Of a stretch of 64,000 nt of DNA, positions 22,328 to 35,518 are shown one piece after another. A program made the translations under genes and the position numbers. This DNA comes from Auanema rhodensis. Lineage: Eukaryota > Nematoda > Chromadorea > Rhabditida > Rhabditidae. The stretch is from assembly GCA_964057225.1 (NCBI GenBank), contig OZ059897.1, positions 806,001 to 870,000 on the forward strand. The letters run 5' to 3'. The notes beneath the pieces were generated by a model, which was not told where the DNA came from, did no database searches, and saw only the letters and a program-made list of their open reading frames with translations. Position 1 is the first letter of the stretch. Each line of letters starts with the position of its first letter.

Positions 22328-23380
22328 ACGATCATAACTAATTTTTGTATTGAGCGTTTTTTAATGTATTATAGTGCATTCGATACGGATTTTTAAGCTG
22401 CGTCGATCTGTGTTATCAGATTTGAGTTAGCTTAAAAATGCACCGAGATATCAACTGATATAAGTTCACACTTATATCCTCGATTTTCACCCTGAAGAAT
22501 TAATTTTTTCGTTGATTAACATTGTCCATCGTCTTTGCCTTGAAAAAAGGAATCTAAAAACATCTACTTTTTGTGAAATTATTCTGAAATTTTTTGGCAA
22601 AATTTTTGTCAAAATGTTTTTGAAAGCAATGTTGAGTGTACATGGAAACTCAACATACACTAATGCAACATTTTTCAAACGATCATAACTAATTTTTGTA
22701 TTGAGCGTTTCTTAATGTATTATAGTGCATTCGATGCGGATTTTTAAGCTGCTTCGATCTGTGTTATCAGATTTGCGCTAGCTTAAAAATGAACCGAGAT
22801 ATCAACTGATATAAGTTCACACTTATATCCTCGATTTTCACCCTGAAGAATTAATTTTTTCGTTGAATAACATTGTCCATCGTCTTCGCCTTGAAAAAAG
22901 AAATCTAAAAACATCTACTTTTAGTAAAATTATCTTGAAATTTTTCAGGAAAATTTTTGTCAAAATGTTTTTGGAAGCAATGTTGAGTGTACATGGAAAC
23001 TCAACATACACTAATGCATAATTTTTTAAACAATCATAACTAATTTTTGTATTGAGCGTTTTTTAATGTATTATAGTGCATTCGATACGGATTTTTAAGC
23101 TGCGTCGATCTGTGTTATCAGATTTGAGTTAGCTTAAAAATGCACCGAGATATCAACTGATATAAGTTCACACTTATATCCTCGATTTTCACCCTGAAGA
23201 ATTAATTTTTTCGTTGATTAACATTGTCCATCGTCTTTGCCTTGAAAAAAGGAATCTAAAAACATCTACTTTTTGTGAAATTATTTTGAAATTTTTCGGG
23301 AAAATTTTTGTCAAAATGTTTTTGGAAGCAATGTTGAGTGTACATGGAAACTCAACATACACTAATGCATCATTTTTCAA

Positions 23381-23696
23381 ACGATCATAACTAATTTTTG
23401 TATTGAGCGTTTTTTAATGTATTATAGTGCATTCGATACGGATTTTTAAGCTGCTTCGATCTGTGTTATCAGATTTGCGCTAGCAAAGAAATGCACCGAG
23501 ATATCAACTGATATATGTTCACACTTATATCCTCGATTTTCACCCTGAAGAATTAATTTTTTCGTTGAATAACAATGTCCATCGTCTTCGCCTTGAAAAA
23601 AGAAATCTAAAAACATCTACTTTTTGTCAAAATGTTTTTGAAAGCAATGTTGAGTGTACATGGAAACTCAACATACACTAATGCATCATTTTTCAA
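23381..23696 (+). repeat. Short 316-bp monomer, copy 5
   Basis: Same junction on the ATACGG/AGCAAAG front. Confidence 0.9.
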
Positions 23697-24047
23697 ACGA
23701 TCATAACTAATTTTTGTATTGAGCGTTTCTTTATGTATTATAGTGCATTCGATGCGGATTTTTAAGCTGCGTCGATCTGTGTTATCAGATTTGAGTTAGC
23801 TTAAAAATGCACCGAGATATCAACTGATATAAGTTCACACTTATATCCTCGATTTTCACCCTGAAGAATTAATTTTTTCGTTGAATAACATTGTCCATCG
23901 TCTTCGCCTTGAAAAAAGGAATTTAAAAACATCTACTTTTTGTGAAATTATTTTGAAATTTTTCGGGAAAATTTTTGTCAAAATGTTTTTGGAAGCAATG
24001 TTGAGTGTACATGGAAACTCAACATACACTAATGCATCATTTTTCAA

Positions 24048-24363
24048 ACGATCATAACTAATTTTTGTATTGAGCGTTTTTTAATGTATTATAGTGCATT
24101 CGATACGGATTTTTAAGCTGCTTCGATCTGTGTTATCAGATTTGCGCTAGCAAAGAAATGCACCGAGATATCAACTGATATATGTTCACACTTATATCCT
24201 CGATTTTCACCCTGAAGAATTAATTTTTTCGTTGAATAACAATGTCCATCGTCTTCGCCTTGAAAAAAGAAATCTAAAAACATCTACTTTTTGTCAAAAT
24301 GTTTTTGAAAGCAATGTTGAGTGTACATGGAAACTCAACATACACTAATGCATCATTTTTCAA
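24048..24363 (+). repeat. Short 316-bp monomer, copy 6
   Basis: Same junction on the ATACGG/AGCAAAG front, one full monomer after copy 5. Confidence 0.9.
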
Positions 24364-25416
24364 ACGATCATAACTAATTTTTGTATTGAGCGTTTCTTTA
24401 TGTATTATAGTGCATTCGATGCGGATTTTTAAGCTGCGTCGATCTGTGTTATCAGATTTGCGCTAGCTTAGAAATGCACCGAGATATCAACTGATATAAG
24501 TTCACACTTATATCCTCGATTTTCACCCTGAAGAATTAATTTTTTCGTTGAATAACATTGTCCATCGTCTTCGCCTTGAAAAAAGAAATGTAAAAACATC
24601 TACTTTTCGTAAAATTATCTAGAAATTTTTCAGGAAAATTTTTGTCAAAATGTTTTTGGAAGCAATGTTGAGTGTACATGGAAACTCAACATACACTAAT
24701 GCATAATTTTTTAAACAATCATAACTAATTTTTGTATTGAGCGTTTCTTAATGTATTATAGTGCATTCGATGCGGATTTTTAAGCTGCTTCGATCTGTGT
24801 TATCAGATTTGCGCTAGCTTAGAAATGCACCGAGATATCAACTGATATAAGTTCACACTTATATCCTCGATTTTCACCCTGAAGAATTAATTTTTTCGTT
24901 GAATAACATTGTCCATCGTCTTCGCCTTGAAAAAAGGAATTTAAAAACATCTACTTTTTGTGAAATTATTTTGAAATTTTTCGGGAAAATTTTTGTCAAA
25001 ATGTTTTTGGAAGCAATGTTGAGTGTACATGGAAACTCAACATACACTAATGCATCATTTTTCAAACGATCATAACTAATTTTTGTATTGAGCGTTTTTT
25101 AATGTATTATAGTGCATTCGATACGGATTTTTAAGCTGCTTCGATCTGTGTTATCAGATTTGCGCTAGCAAAGAAATGCACCGAGATATCAACTGATATA
25201 TGTTCACACTTATATCCTCGATTTTCACCCTGAAGAATTAATTTTTTCGTTGAATAACAATGTCCATCGTCTTTGCCTTGAAAAAAGGAATTTAAAAACA
25301 TCTACTTTTCGTGAAATTATTCTGAAATTTTTCGGGAAAATTTTTGTCAAAATGTTTTTGGAAGCAATGTTGAGCGTACATGGAAACTCAACATACACTA
25401 ATGCATCATTTTTCAA

Positions 25417-25732
25417 ACGATCATAACTAATTTTTGTATTGAGCGTTTCTCAATGTATTATAGTGCATTCGATGCGGATTTTTAAGCTGCGTCGATCTGT
25501 GTTATCAGATTTGAGTTAGCTTAAAAATGCACCGAGATATCAACTGATATAAGTTCACACTTATATCCTCGATTTTCACCCTGAAGAATTAATTTTTTCG
25601 TTGAATAACAATGTCCATCGTCTTCGCCTTGAAAAAAGAAATCTAAAAACATCTACTTTTTGTCAAAATGTTTTTGAAAGCAATGTTGAGTGTACATGGA
25701 AACTCAACATACACTAATGCATCATTTTTAAA
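25417..25732 (+). repeat. Short 316-bp monomer, copy 7
   Basis: Same junction on the ordinary GATGCGG/GAGTTAGC front, with ATAACAATGTCC. Confidence 0.9.
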
Positions 25733-26545
25733 ACGATCATAACTAATTTTTGTATTGAGCGTTTCTTAATGTATTATAGTGCATTCGATGCGGATTTTTA
25801 AGCTGCTTCGATCTGTGTTATCAGATTTGCGCTAGCTTAAAAATGCACCGAGATATCAACTGATATAAGTTCACACTTATATCCTCGATTTTCACCCTGA
25901 AGAATTAATTTTTTCGTTGATTAACATTGTCCATCGTCTTTGCCTTGAAAAAAGGAATCTAAAAACATCTACTTTTTGTGAAATTATTTTGAAATTTTTT
26001 GGCAAAATTTTTGTCAAAATGTTTTTGAAAGCAATGTTGAGTGTACATGGAAACTCAACATACACTAATGCAACATTTTTCAAACGATCATAACTAATTT
26101 TTGTATTGAGCGTTTCTTTATGTATTATAGTGCATTCGATGCGGATTTTTAAGCTGCGTCGATCTGTGTTATCAGATTTGAGTTAGCTTAAAAATGCACC
26201 GAGATATCAACTGATATAAGTTCACACTTATATCCTCGATTTTCACCCTGAAGAATTAATTTTTTCGTTGATTAACATTGTCCATCGTCTTTGCCTTGAA
26301 GAAAGGAATCTAAAAACATCTACTTTTTGTGAAATTATTTTGAAATTTTTTGGCAAAATTTTTGTCAAAATGTTTTTGAAAGCAATGTTGAGTGTACATG
26401 GAAACTCAACATACACTAATGCAACATTTTTCAAACGATCATAACTAATTTTTGTATTGAGCGTTTCTGAATGTATTATAGTGCATTCGATGCGGATTTT
26501 TAAGCTGCTTCGATCTGTGTTATCAGATTTGCGCTAGCTTAAAAA
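25442..26545 (+). repeat. Block L, copy 1 (offset 6631)
   Basis: A short monomer followed by two GATTAACATTG monomers, the second with the distinctive CCTTGAAGAAAGG. The set recurs at about 32073-33176 (offset 6631) and again near 34495-35518. The match ends where AAAAATGCACC is replaced by AAAAATGAACC. Confidence 0.75.
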
Positions 26546-27828
26546 TGCACCGAGATATCAACTGATATAAGTTCACACTTATATCCTCGATTTTTACCCT
26601 GAAGAATTAATTTTTTCGTTGATTAACATTGTCCATCGTCTTTGCCTTGAAAAAAGGAATCTAAAAACATCTACTTTTTGTGAAATTATTTTGAAATTTT
26701 TTGGCAAAATTTTTGTCAAAATGTTTTTGAAAGCAATGTTGAGTGTACATGGAAACTCAACATACACTAATGCAACATTTTTCAAACGATCATAACTAAT
26801 TTTTGTATTGAGCGTTTCTTAATGTATTATAGTGCATTCGATGCGGATTTGTAAGCTGCTTCGATCTGTGTTATCAGATTTGCGCTAGCTTAAAAATGAA
26901 CCGAGATATCAACTGATATAAGTTCACACTTATATCCTCGATTTTCACCCTGAAGAATTAATTTTTTCGTTGAATAACATTGTCCATCGTCTTCGCCTTG
27001 AAAAAAGAAATCTAAAAACATCTACTTTTAGTAAAATTATCTTGAAATTTTTCAGGAAAATTTTTGTCAAAATGTTTTTGGAAGCAATGTTGAGTGTACA
27101 TGGAAACTCAACATACACTAATGCATAATTTTTTAAACAATCATAACTAATTTTTGTATTGAGCGTTTCTTAATGTATCATAGTGCATTCGATGCGGATT
27201 TTTAAGCTGCTTCGATCTGTGTTATCAGATTTGCGCTAGCTTAGAAATGCACCGAGATATCAACTGATATAAGTTCACACTGATATCCTCGATTTTCACC
27301 CTGAAGAATTAATTTTTTCGTTGAATAACATTGTCCATCGTCTTCGCCTTGAAAAAAGAAATGTAAAAACATCTACTTTTGGTAAAATTATTTTGAAATT
27401 TTTCAGGAAAATTTTTGTCAAAATGTTTTTGGAATCAATGTTGAGTGTACATGGAAACTCAACATACACTAATGCATAATTTTTTAAACGATCATAACTA
27501 ATTTTTGTATTGAGCGTTTCTTAATGTATTATAGTGCATTCGATGCGGATTTTTAAGCTGCGTCGATCTGTGTTATCAGATTTGAGTTAGCTTAAAAATG
27601 CACCGAGATATCAACTGATATAAGTTCACACTTATATCCTCGATTTTCACCCTGAAGAATTAATTTTTTCGTTGATTAACATTGTCCATCGTCTTCGCCT
27701 TGAAAAAAGAAATCTAAAAACATCTACTTTTCGTGAAATTATCTTGAAATTTCTCAGGAAAATTTTTGTCAAAATGTTTTTGGAAGCAATGTTGAGTGTA
27801 AATGGAAACTCAACATACACTAATGCAA
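26546..27828 (+). repeat. Transitional satellite monomers
   Basis: Three to four monomers of mixed type: one with GATTTTTACCCTG near 26590, one AATGAACCGAG/TTTTAGTAAAA unit with GGATTTGTAAGC near 26848, one CACTGATATCC unit carrying GGAATCAATG, and one with TTTTCGTGAAATTATC, AATTTCTCAGG and GTGTAAATGG. The AATTTCTCAGG variant later becomes a constant member of the P block (36.5-50.6 kb). Confidence 0.65.
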
Positions 27829-29735
27829 CATTTTTTAAACAATCATAACTAATTTTTGTATTGAGCGTTTCTTAATGTATTATAGTGCATTCGATGCGGA
27901 TTTTTAAGCTGCTTCGATCTGTGTTATCAGATTTGCGCTAGCTTAGAAATGCACCGAGATATCAACTGATATAAGTTCACACTTATATCCTCGATTTTCA
28001 CCCTGAAGAATTAATTTTTTCGTTGAATAACATTGTCCATCGTCTTCGCCTTGAAAAAAGGAATTTAAAAACATCTACTTTTCGTGAAATTATTTTGAAA
28101 TTTTTCGGGAAAATTTTTGTCAAAATGTTTTTGGAAGCAATGTTGAGTGTACATGGAAACTCAACATACACTAATGCATCTTTTTTCAAACAATCATAAA
28201 TACTTTTGTATTGAGCGTTTCTCAATGTAATATAGTGCATTCGAAACGGATTTTTGAGCTGCGTCGATCTGTGTTATCAGATTTGCGCTAGCTTAAAAAT
28301 GCACCGAGATATCAACTGATATAAGTTCACACTTATATCCTCGATTTTCACCCTGAAGAATTAATTTTTTTGTTGAATAACATTGTCCATCGTCTTCGCC
28401 TTGAAAAAAGGAATTTAAAAACATCTACTTTTTGTGAAATTATTTTGAAATTTTTCGGGAAAATTTTTGTCAAAATGTTTTTGGAAGCAATGTTGAGTGT
28501 ACATGGAAACTCAACATACACTAATGCATAATTTTTTAAACAATCATAACTAATTTTTGTATTGAGCGTTTCTTAATGTATTATAGTGCATTCGATGCGG
28601 ATTTTTAAGCTGCGTCGATCTGTGTTATCAGATTTGAGTTAGCTTAAAAATGCACCGAGATATCAACTGATATAAGTTCACACTTATATCCTCGATTTTC
28701 ACCCTGAAGAATTAATTTTTTCGTTGAATAACATTGTCCATCGTCTTCGCCTTGAAATAAGGAATTTAAAAACATCTACTTTTTGTGAAATTATTTTGAA
28801 ATTTTTCGGGAAAATTTTTGTCAAAATGTTTTTGGAAGCAATGTTGAGTGTACATGGAAACTCAACATACACTAATGCATAATTTTTTAAACAATCATAA
28901 CTAATTTTTGTATTGAGCGTTTCTTAATGTATTATAGTGCATTCGATGCGGATTTTTAAGCTGCTTCGATCTGTGTTATCAGATTTGCGCTAGCTTAGAA
29001 ATGCACCGAGATATCAACTGATATAAGTTCACACTTATATCCTCGATTTTCACCCTGAAGAATTAATTTTTTCGTTGAATAACATTGTCCATCGTCTTCG
29101 CCTTGAAAAAAGGAATTTAAAAACATCTACTTTTCGTGAAATTATTTTGAAATTTTTCGGGAAAATTTTTGTCAAAATGTTTTTGGAAGCAATGTTGAGT
29201 GTACATGGAAACTCAACATACACTAATGCATCATTTTTCAAACGATCATAACTAATTTTTGTATTGAGCGTTTTTTAATGTATTATAGTGCATTCGATAC
29301 GGATTTTTAAGCTGCTTCGATCTGTGTTATCAGATTTGCGCTAGCAAAGAAATGCACCGAGATATCAACTGATATATGTTCACACTTATATCCTCGATTT
29401 TCACCCTGAAGAATTAATTTTCTCGTTGAATAACATTGTCCATCGTCTTCGCCTTGAAAAAAGGAATTTAAAAACATCTACTTTTCGTGAAATTATTTTG
29501 AAATTTTTCGGGAAAATTTTTGTCAAAATGTTTTTGGAAGCAATGTTGAGCGTACATGGAAACTCAACATACACTAATGCATCATTTTTCAAACGATCAT
29601 AACTAATTTTTGTATTGAGCGTTTCTTAATGTATTATAGTGCATTCGATGCGGATTTTTAAGCTGCGTCGATCTGTGTATTCAGATTTGAGTTAGCTTAA
29701 AAATGCACCGAGATATCAACTGATATAAGTTCACA
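27829..29735 (+). repeat. Block G, copy 1 (offset 2455)
   Basis: About 1.9 kb that recurs at 30284-32190. The offset 2455 is seven monomers minus 2 bp, reflecting two 350-bp units. It contains the first 350-bp monomer (28190-28539), a monomer with TTTTTTTGTTGAATAAC, a GAAATAAGG monomer and the ATACGG/AGCAAAG front. Differences seen include GATTTTTGAGC near 28255 and GTGTATTCAG near 29676. Confidence 0.8.
28190..28539 (+). repeat. 350-bp monomer (1-bp deletion), first of thirteen
   Basis: Near the unit start, TAATTTTTG has become TACTTTTG: one T lost and one A changed to C. By spacing, 350-bp units also lie at 29944-30293, 30645-30994, 37594-37943, 40401-40750, 41804-42153, 44611-44960, 46365-46714, 48119-48468, 50224-50573, 51978-52327 and 52328-52677. 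At 52678-53027 only the T is lost. None occurs before 28 kb or after 53.1 kb, so this allele marks the central domain. Confidence 0.85.
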
Positions 29736-30283
29736 CTGATATCCTCGATTTTCACCCTGAAGAATTAATTTTTTCGTTGAATAACATTGTCCATCGTCTT
29801 CGCCTTGAAAAAAGAAATGTAAAAACATCTACTTTTGGTAAAATTATTTTGAAATTTTTCAGGAAAATTTTTGTCAAAATGTTTTTGGAAGCAATGTTGA
29901 GTGTACATGGAAACTCAACATACACTAATGCATCTTTTTTCAAACAATCATAAATACTTTTGTATTGAGCGTTTCTTAATGTATTATAGTGCATTCGATG
30001 CGGATTTTTAAGCTGCTTCGATCTGTGTTATCAGATTTGCGCTAGCTTAGAAATGCACCGAGATATCAACTGATATAAGTTCACACTTATATCCTCGATT
30101 TTCACCCTGAAGAATTAATTTTTTCGTTGAATAACATTGTCCATCGTCTTCGCCTTGAAATAAGGAATTTAAAAACATCTACTTTTTGTGAAATTATTTT
30201 GAAATTTTTCGGGAAAATTTTTGTCAAAATGTTTTTGGAAGCAATGTTGAGTGTACATGGAAACTCAACATACACTAATGCAT
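29736..30283 (+). repeat. Linker monomers between G copies
   Basis: About one and a half units: a CACTGATATCC unit with TTTTGGTAAAA that ends in GCATCTTTTTTC, followed by a 350-bp unit (29944-30293) with GAAATAAGG. Nothing other than satellite is present. Confidence 0.65.
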
Positions 30284-32190
30284 AATTTTTTAAACAATCA
30301 TAACTAATTTTTGTATTGAGCGTTTCTTAATGTATTATAGTGCATTCGATGCGGATTTTTAAGCTGCTTCGATCTGTGTTATCAGATTTGCGCTAGCTTA
30401 GAAATGCACCGAGATATCAACTGATATAAGTTCACACTTATATCCTCGATTTTCACCCTGAAGAATTAATTTTTTCGTTGAATAACATTGTCCATCGTCT
30501 TCGCCTTGAAAAAAGGAATTTAAAAACATCTACTTTTCGTGAAATTATTTTGAAATTTTTCGGGAAAATTTTTGTCAAAATGTTTTTGGAAGCAATGTTG
30601 AGTGTACATGGAAACTCAACATACACTAATGCATCTTTTTTCAAACAATCATAAATACTTTTGTATTGAGCGTTTCTCAATGTAATATAGTGCATTCGAA
30701 ACGGATTTTTAAGCTGCGTCGATCTGTGTTATCAGATTTGCGCTAGCTTAAAAATGCACCGAGATATCAACTGATATAAGTTCACACTTATATCCTCGAT
30801 TTTCACCCTGAAGAATTAATTTTTTTGTTGAATAACATTGTCCATCGTCTTCGCCTTGAAAAAAGGAATTTAAAAACATCTACTTTTTGTGAAATTATTT
30901 TGAAATTTTTCGGGAAAATTTTTGTCAAAATGTTTTTGGAAGCAATGTTGAGTGTACATGGAAACTCAACATACACTAATGCATAATTTTTTAAACAATC
31001 ATAACTAATTTTTGTATTGAGCGTTTCTTAATGTATTATAGTGCATTCGATGCGGATTTTTAAGCTGCGTCGATCTGTGTTATCAGATTTGAGTTAGCTT
31101 AAAAATGCACCGAGATATCAACTGATATAAGTTCACACTTATATCCTCGATTTTCACCCTGAAGAATTAATTTTTTCGTTGAATAACATTGTCCATCGTC
31201 TTCGCCTTGAAATAAGGAATTTAAAAACATCTACTTTTTGTGAAATTATTTTGAAATTTTTCGGGAAAATTTTTGTCAAAATGTTTTTGGAAGCAATGTT
31301 GAGTGTACATGGAAACTCAACATACACTAATGCATAATTTTTTAAACAATCATAACTAATTTTTGTATTGAGCGTTTCTTAATGTATTATAGTGCATTCG
31401 ATGCGGATTTTTAAGCTGCTTCGATCTGTGTTATCAGATTTGCGCTAGCTTAGAAATGCACCGAGATATCAACTGATATAAGTTCACACTTATATCCTCG
31501 ATTTTCACCCTGAAGAATTAATTTTTTCGTTGAATAACATTGTCCATCGTCTTCGCCTTGAAAAAAGGAATTTAAAAACATCTACTTTTCGTGAAATTAT
31601 TTTGAAATTTTTCGGGAAAATTTTTGTCAAAATGTTTTTGGAAGCAATGTTGAGTGTACATGGAAACTCAACATACACTAATGCATCATTTTTCAAACGA
31701 TCATAACTAATTTTTGTATTGAGCGTTTTTTAATGTATTATAGTGCATTCGATACGGATTTTTAAGCTGCTTCGATCTGTGTTATCAGATTTGCGCTAGC
31801 AAAGAAATGCACCGAGATATCAACTGATATATGTTCACACTTATATCCTCGATTTTCACCCTGAAGAATTAATTTTCTCGTTGAATAACATTGTCCATCG
31901 TCTTCGCCTTGAAAAAAGGAATTTAAAAACATCTACTTTTCGTGAAATTATTTTGAAATTTTTCGGGAAAATTTTTGTCAAAATGTTTTTGGAAGCAATG
32001 TTGAGCGTACATGGAAACTCAACATACACTAATGCATCATTTTTCAAACGATCATAACTAATTTTTGTATTGAGCGTTTCTTAATGTATTATAGTGCATT
32101 CGATGCGGATTTTTAAGCTGCGTCGATCTGTGTTATCAGATTTGAGTTAGCTTAAAAATGCACCGAGATATCAACTGATATAAGTTCACA
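30284..32190 (+). repeat. Block G, copy 2 (offset 2455)
   Basis: Second copy of 27829-29735, with the same monomer order and its own 350-bp unit at 30645-30994. Its right part overlaps the left copy of block H, so two duplications of different period share the same monomers. Confidence 0.8.
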
Positions 32191-33096
32191 CTTATATCCT
32201 CGATTTTCACCCTGAAGAATTAATTTTTTCGTTGAATAACAATGTCCATCGTCTTCGCCTTGAAAAAAGAAATCTAAAAACATCTACTTTTTGTCAAAAT
32301 GTTTTTGGAAGCAATATTGAGTGTACATGGAAACTCAACATACACTAATGCATCATTTTTAAAACGATCATAACTAATTTTTGTATTGAGCGTTTCTTAA
32401 TGTATTATAGTGCATTCGATGCGGATTTTTAAGCTGCTTCGATCTGTGTTATCAGATTTGCGCTAGCTTAAAAATGCACCGAGATATCAACTGATATAAG
32501 TTCACACTTATATCCTCGATTTTCACCCTGAAGAATTAATTTTTTCGTTGATTAACATTGTCCATCGTCTTTGCCTTGAAAAAAGGAATCTAAAAACATC
32601 TACTTTTTGTGAAATTATTTTGAAATTTTTTGGCAAAATTTTTGTCAAAATGTTTTTGAAAGCAATGTTGAGTGTACATGGAAACTCAACATACACTAAT
32701 GCAACATTTTTCAAACGATCATAACTAATTTTTGTATTGAGCGTTTCTTTATGTATTATAGTGCATTCGATGCGGATTTTTAAGCTGCGTCGATCTGTGT
32801 TATCAGATTTGAGTTAGCTTAAAAATGCACCGAGATATCAACTGATATAAGTTCACACTTATATCCTCGATTTTCACCCTGAAGAATTAATTTTTTCGTT
32901 GATTAACATTGTCCATCGTCTTTGCCTTGAAGAAAGGAATCTAAAAACATCTACTTTTTGTGAAATTATTTTGAAATTTTTTGGCAAAATTTTTGTCAAA
33001 ATGTTTTTGAAAGCAATGTTGAGTGTACATGGAAACTCAACATACACTAATGCAACATTTTTCAAACGATCATAACTAATTTTTGTATTGAGCGTT
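31108..33096 (+). repeat. Block H, copy 1 (offset 2422)
   Basis: About 2.0 kb that recurs at 33530-35518. The offset is seven monomers minus 35 bp because each copy includes one short monomer (32048-32363 and 34470-34785). Both share GCAATATTGAG in the short unit, TTTTCTCGTTG near 31871 and 34293, and CCTTGAAGAAAGG. One clear difference is TTGGAAGC at 32306 against TTGAAAGC at 34728. Confidence 0.8.
32048..32363 (+). repeat. Short 316-bp monomer, copy 8
   Basis: Same junction. It shares GCAATATTGAG with copy 9 and has TTGGAAGC just after the junction, where the others have TTGAAAGC. Confidence 0.9.
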
Positions 33097-33529
33097 TCTG
33101 AATGTATTATAGTGCATTCGATGCGGATTTTTAAGCTGCTTCGATCTGTGTTATCAGATTTGCGCTAGCTTAAAAATGAACCGAGATATCAACTGATATA
33201 AGTTCACACTTATATCCTCGATTTTCACCCTGAAGAATTAATTTTTTCGTTGAATAACATTGTCCATCGTCTTCGCCTTGAAAAAAGAAATCTAAAAACA
33301 TCTACTTTTAGTAAAATTATTTTGAAATTTTTCGGGAAAATTTTTGTCAATATGTTTTTGGAAGCAATGTTGAGTGTACATGGAAACTCAACATACACTA
33401 ATGCATAATTTTTTAAACAATCATAACTAATTTTTGTATTGAGCGTTTCTTAATGTATTATAGTGCATTCGATGCCGATTTTCAAGCTGCTTCGATCTGT
33501 GTTATCAGATTTGCGCTAGCTTAAAAATG
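33097..33529 (+). repeat. Linker monomers between H copies
   Basis: A little over one unit. It contains AATGAACCGAG, a private GTCAATATG near 33346 and a private GATGCCGATTTTC near 33473. Confidence 0.65.
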
Positions 33530-35518
33530 AACCGAGATATCAACTGATATAAGTTCACACTTATATCCTCGATTTTCACCCTGAAGAATTAATTTTTTCG
33601 TTGAATAACATTGTCCATCGTCTTCGCCTTGAAATAAGGAATTTAAAAACATCTACTTTTTGTGAAATTATTTTGAAATTTTTCGGGAAAATTTTTGTCA
33701 AAATGTTTTTGGAAGCAATGTTGAGTGTACATGGAAACTCAACATACACTAATGCATAATTTTTTAAACAATCATAACTAATTTTTGTATTGAGCGTTTC
33801 TTAATGTATTATAGTGCATTCGATGCGGATTTTTAAGCTGCTTCGATCTGTGTTATCAGATTTGCGCTAGCTTAGAAATGCACCGAGATATCAACTGATA
33901 TAAGTTCACACTTATATCCTCGATTTTCACCCTGAAGAATTAATTTTTTCGTTGAATAACATTGTCCATCGTCTTCGCCTTGAAAAAAGGAATTTAAAAA
34001 CATCTACTTTTCGTGAAATTATTTTGAAATTTTTCGGGAAAATTTTTGTCAAAATGTTTTTGGAAGCAATGTTGAGTGTACATGGAAACTCAACATACAC
34101 TAATGCATCATTTTTCAAACGATCATAACTAATTTTTGTATTGAGCGTTTTTTAATGTATTATAGTGCATTCGATACGGATTTTTAAGCTGCTTCGATCT
34201 GTGTTATCAGATTTGCGCTAGCAAAGAAATGCACCGAGATATCAACTGATATATGTTCACACTTATATCCTCGATTTTCACCCTGAAGAATTAATTTTCT
34301 CGTTGAATAACATTGTCCATCGTCTTCGCCTTGAAAAAAGGAATTTAAAAACATCTACTTTTCGTGAAATTATTTTGAAATTTTTCGGGAAAATTTTTGT
34401 CAAAATGTTTTTGGAAGCAATGTTGAGCGTACATGGAAACTCAACATACACTAATGCATCATTTTTCAAACGATCATAACTAATTTTTGTATTGAGCGTT
34501 TCTTAATGTATTATAGTGCATTCGATGCGGATTTTTAAGCTGCGTCGATCTGTGTTATCAGATTTGAGTTAGCTTAAAAATGCACCGAGATATCAACTGA
34601 TATAAGTTCACACTTATATCCTCGATTTTCACCCTGAAGAATTAATTTTTTCGTTGAATAACAATGTCCATCGTCTTCGCCTTGAAAAAAGAAATCTAAA
34701 AACATCTACTTTTTGTCAAAATGTTTTTGAAAGCAATATTGAGTGTACATGGAAACTCAACATACACTAATGCATCATTTTTAAAACGATCATAACTAAT
34801 TTTTGTATTGAGCGTTTCTTAATGTATTATAGTGCATTCGATGCGGATTTTTAAGCTGCTTCGATCTGTGTTATCAGATTTGCGCTAGCTTAAAAATGCA
34901 CCGAGATATCAACTGATATAAGTTCACACTTATATCCTCGATTTTCACCCTGAAGAATTAATTTTTTCGTTGATTAACATTGTCCATCGTCTTTGCCTTG
35001 AAAAAAGGAATCTAAAAACATCTACTTTTTGTGAAATTATTTTGAAATTTTTTGGCAAAATTTTTGTCAAAATGTTTTTGAAAGCAATGTTGAGTGTACA
35101 TGGAAACTCAACATACACTAATGCAACATTTTTCAAACGATCATAACTAATTTTTGTATTGAGCGTTTCTTTATGTATTATAGTGCATTCGATGCGGATT
35201 TTTAAGCTGCGTCGATCTGTGTTATCAGATTTGAGTTAGCTTAAAAATGCACCGAGATATCAACTGATATAAGTTCACACTTATATCCTCGATTTTCACC
35301 CTGAAGAATTAATTTTTTCGTTGATTAACATTGTCCATCGTCTTTGCCTTGAAGAAAGGAATCTAAAAACATCTACTTTTTGTGAAATTATTTTGAAATT
35401 TTTTGGCAAAATTTTTGTCAAAATGTTTTTGAAAGCAATGTTGAGTGTACATGGAAACTCAACATACACTAATGCAACATTTTTCAAACGATCATAACTA
35501 ATTTTTGTATTGAGCGTT
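33530..35518 (+). repeat. Block H, copy 2 (offset 2422)
   Basis: Second copy of 31108-33096. It also supplies the third occurrence of block L. It ends where GCGTTTCTGAATG of copy 1 is replaced by GCGTTTCTTAATGTATCATAG. Confidence 0.8.
34470..34785 (+). repeat. Short 316-bp monomer, copy 9
   Basis: Same junction, part of block H copy 2. It is the last short monomer; none was found from 34786 to 64000. Confidence 0.9.

Larger units (their letters stand above)
21671..25441 (+). repeat. Rearranged domain rich in short monomers
   Basis: About eleven monomers in which the GGAATTTAAAAAC type is repeatedly followed by the ATACGG/AGCAAAG front, in three cases carried on a 316-bp monomer (22012-22327, 23381-23696, 24048-24363). 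The same trio recurs at irregular offsets (3124, 5160 and 6178 from 18.5-19.2 kb). This suggests repeated segmental copying without a single fixed HOR period. ATCTAGAAATTTTTC near 24618 is private. Confidence 0.7.
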
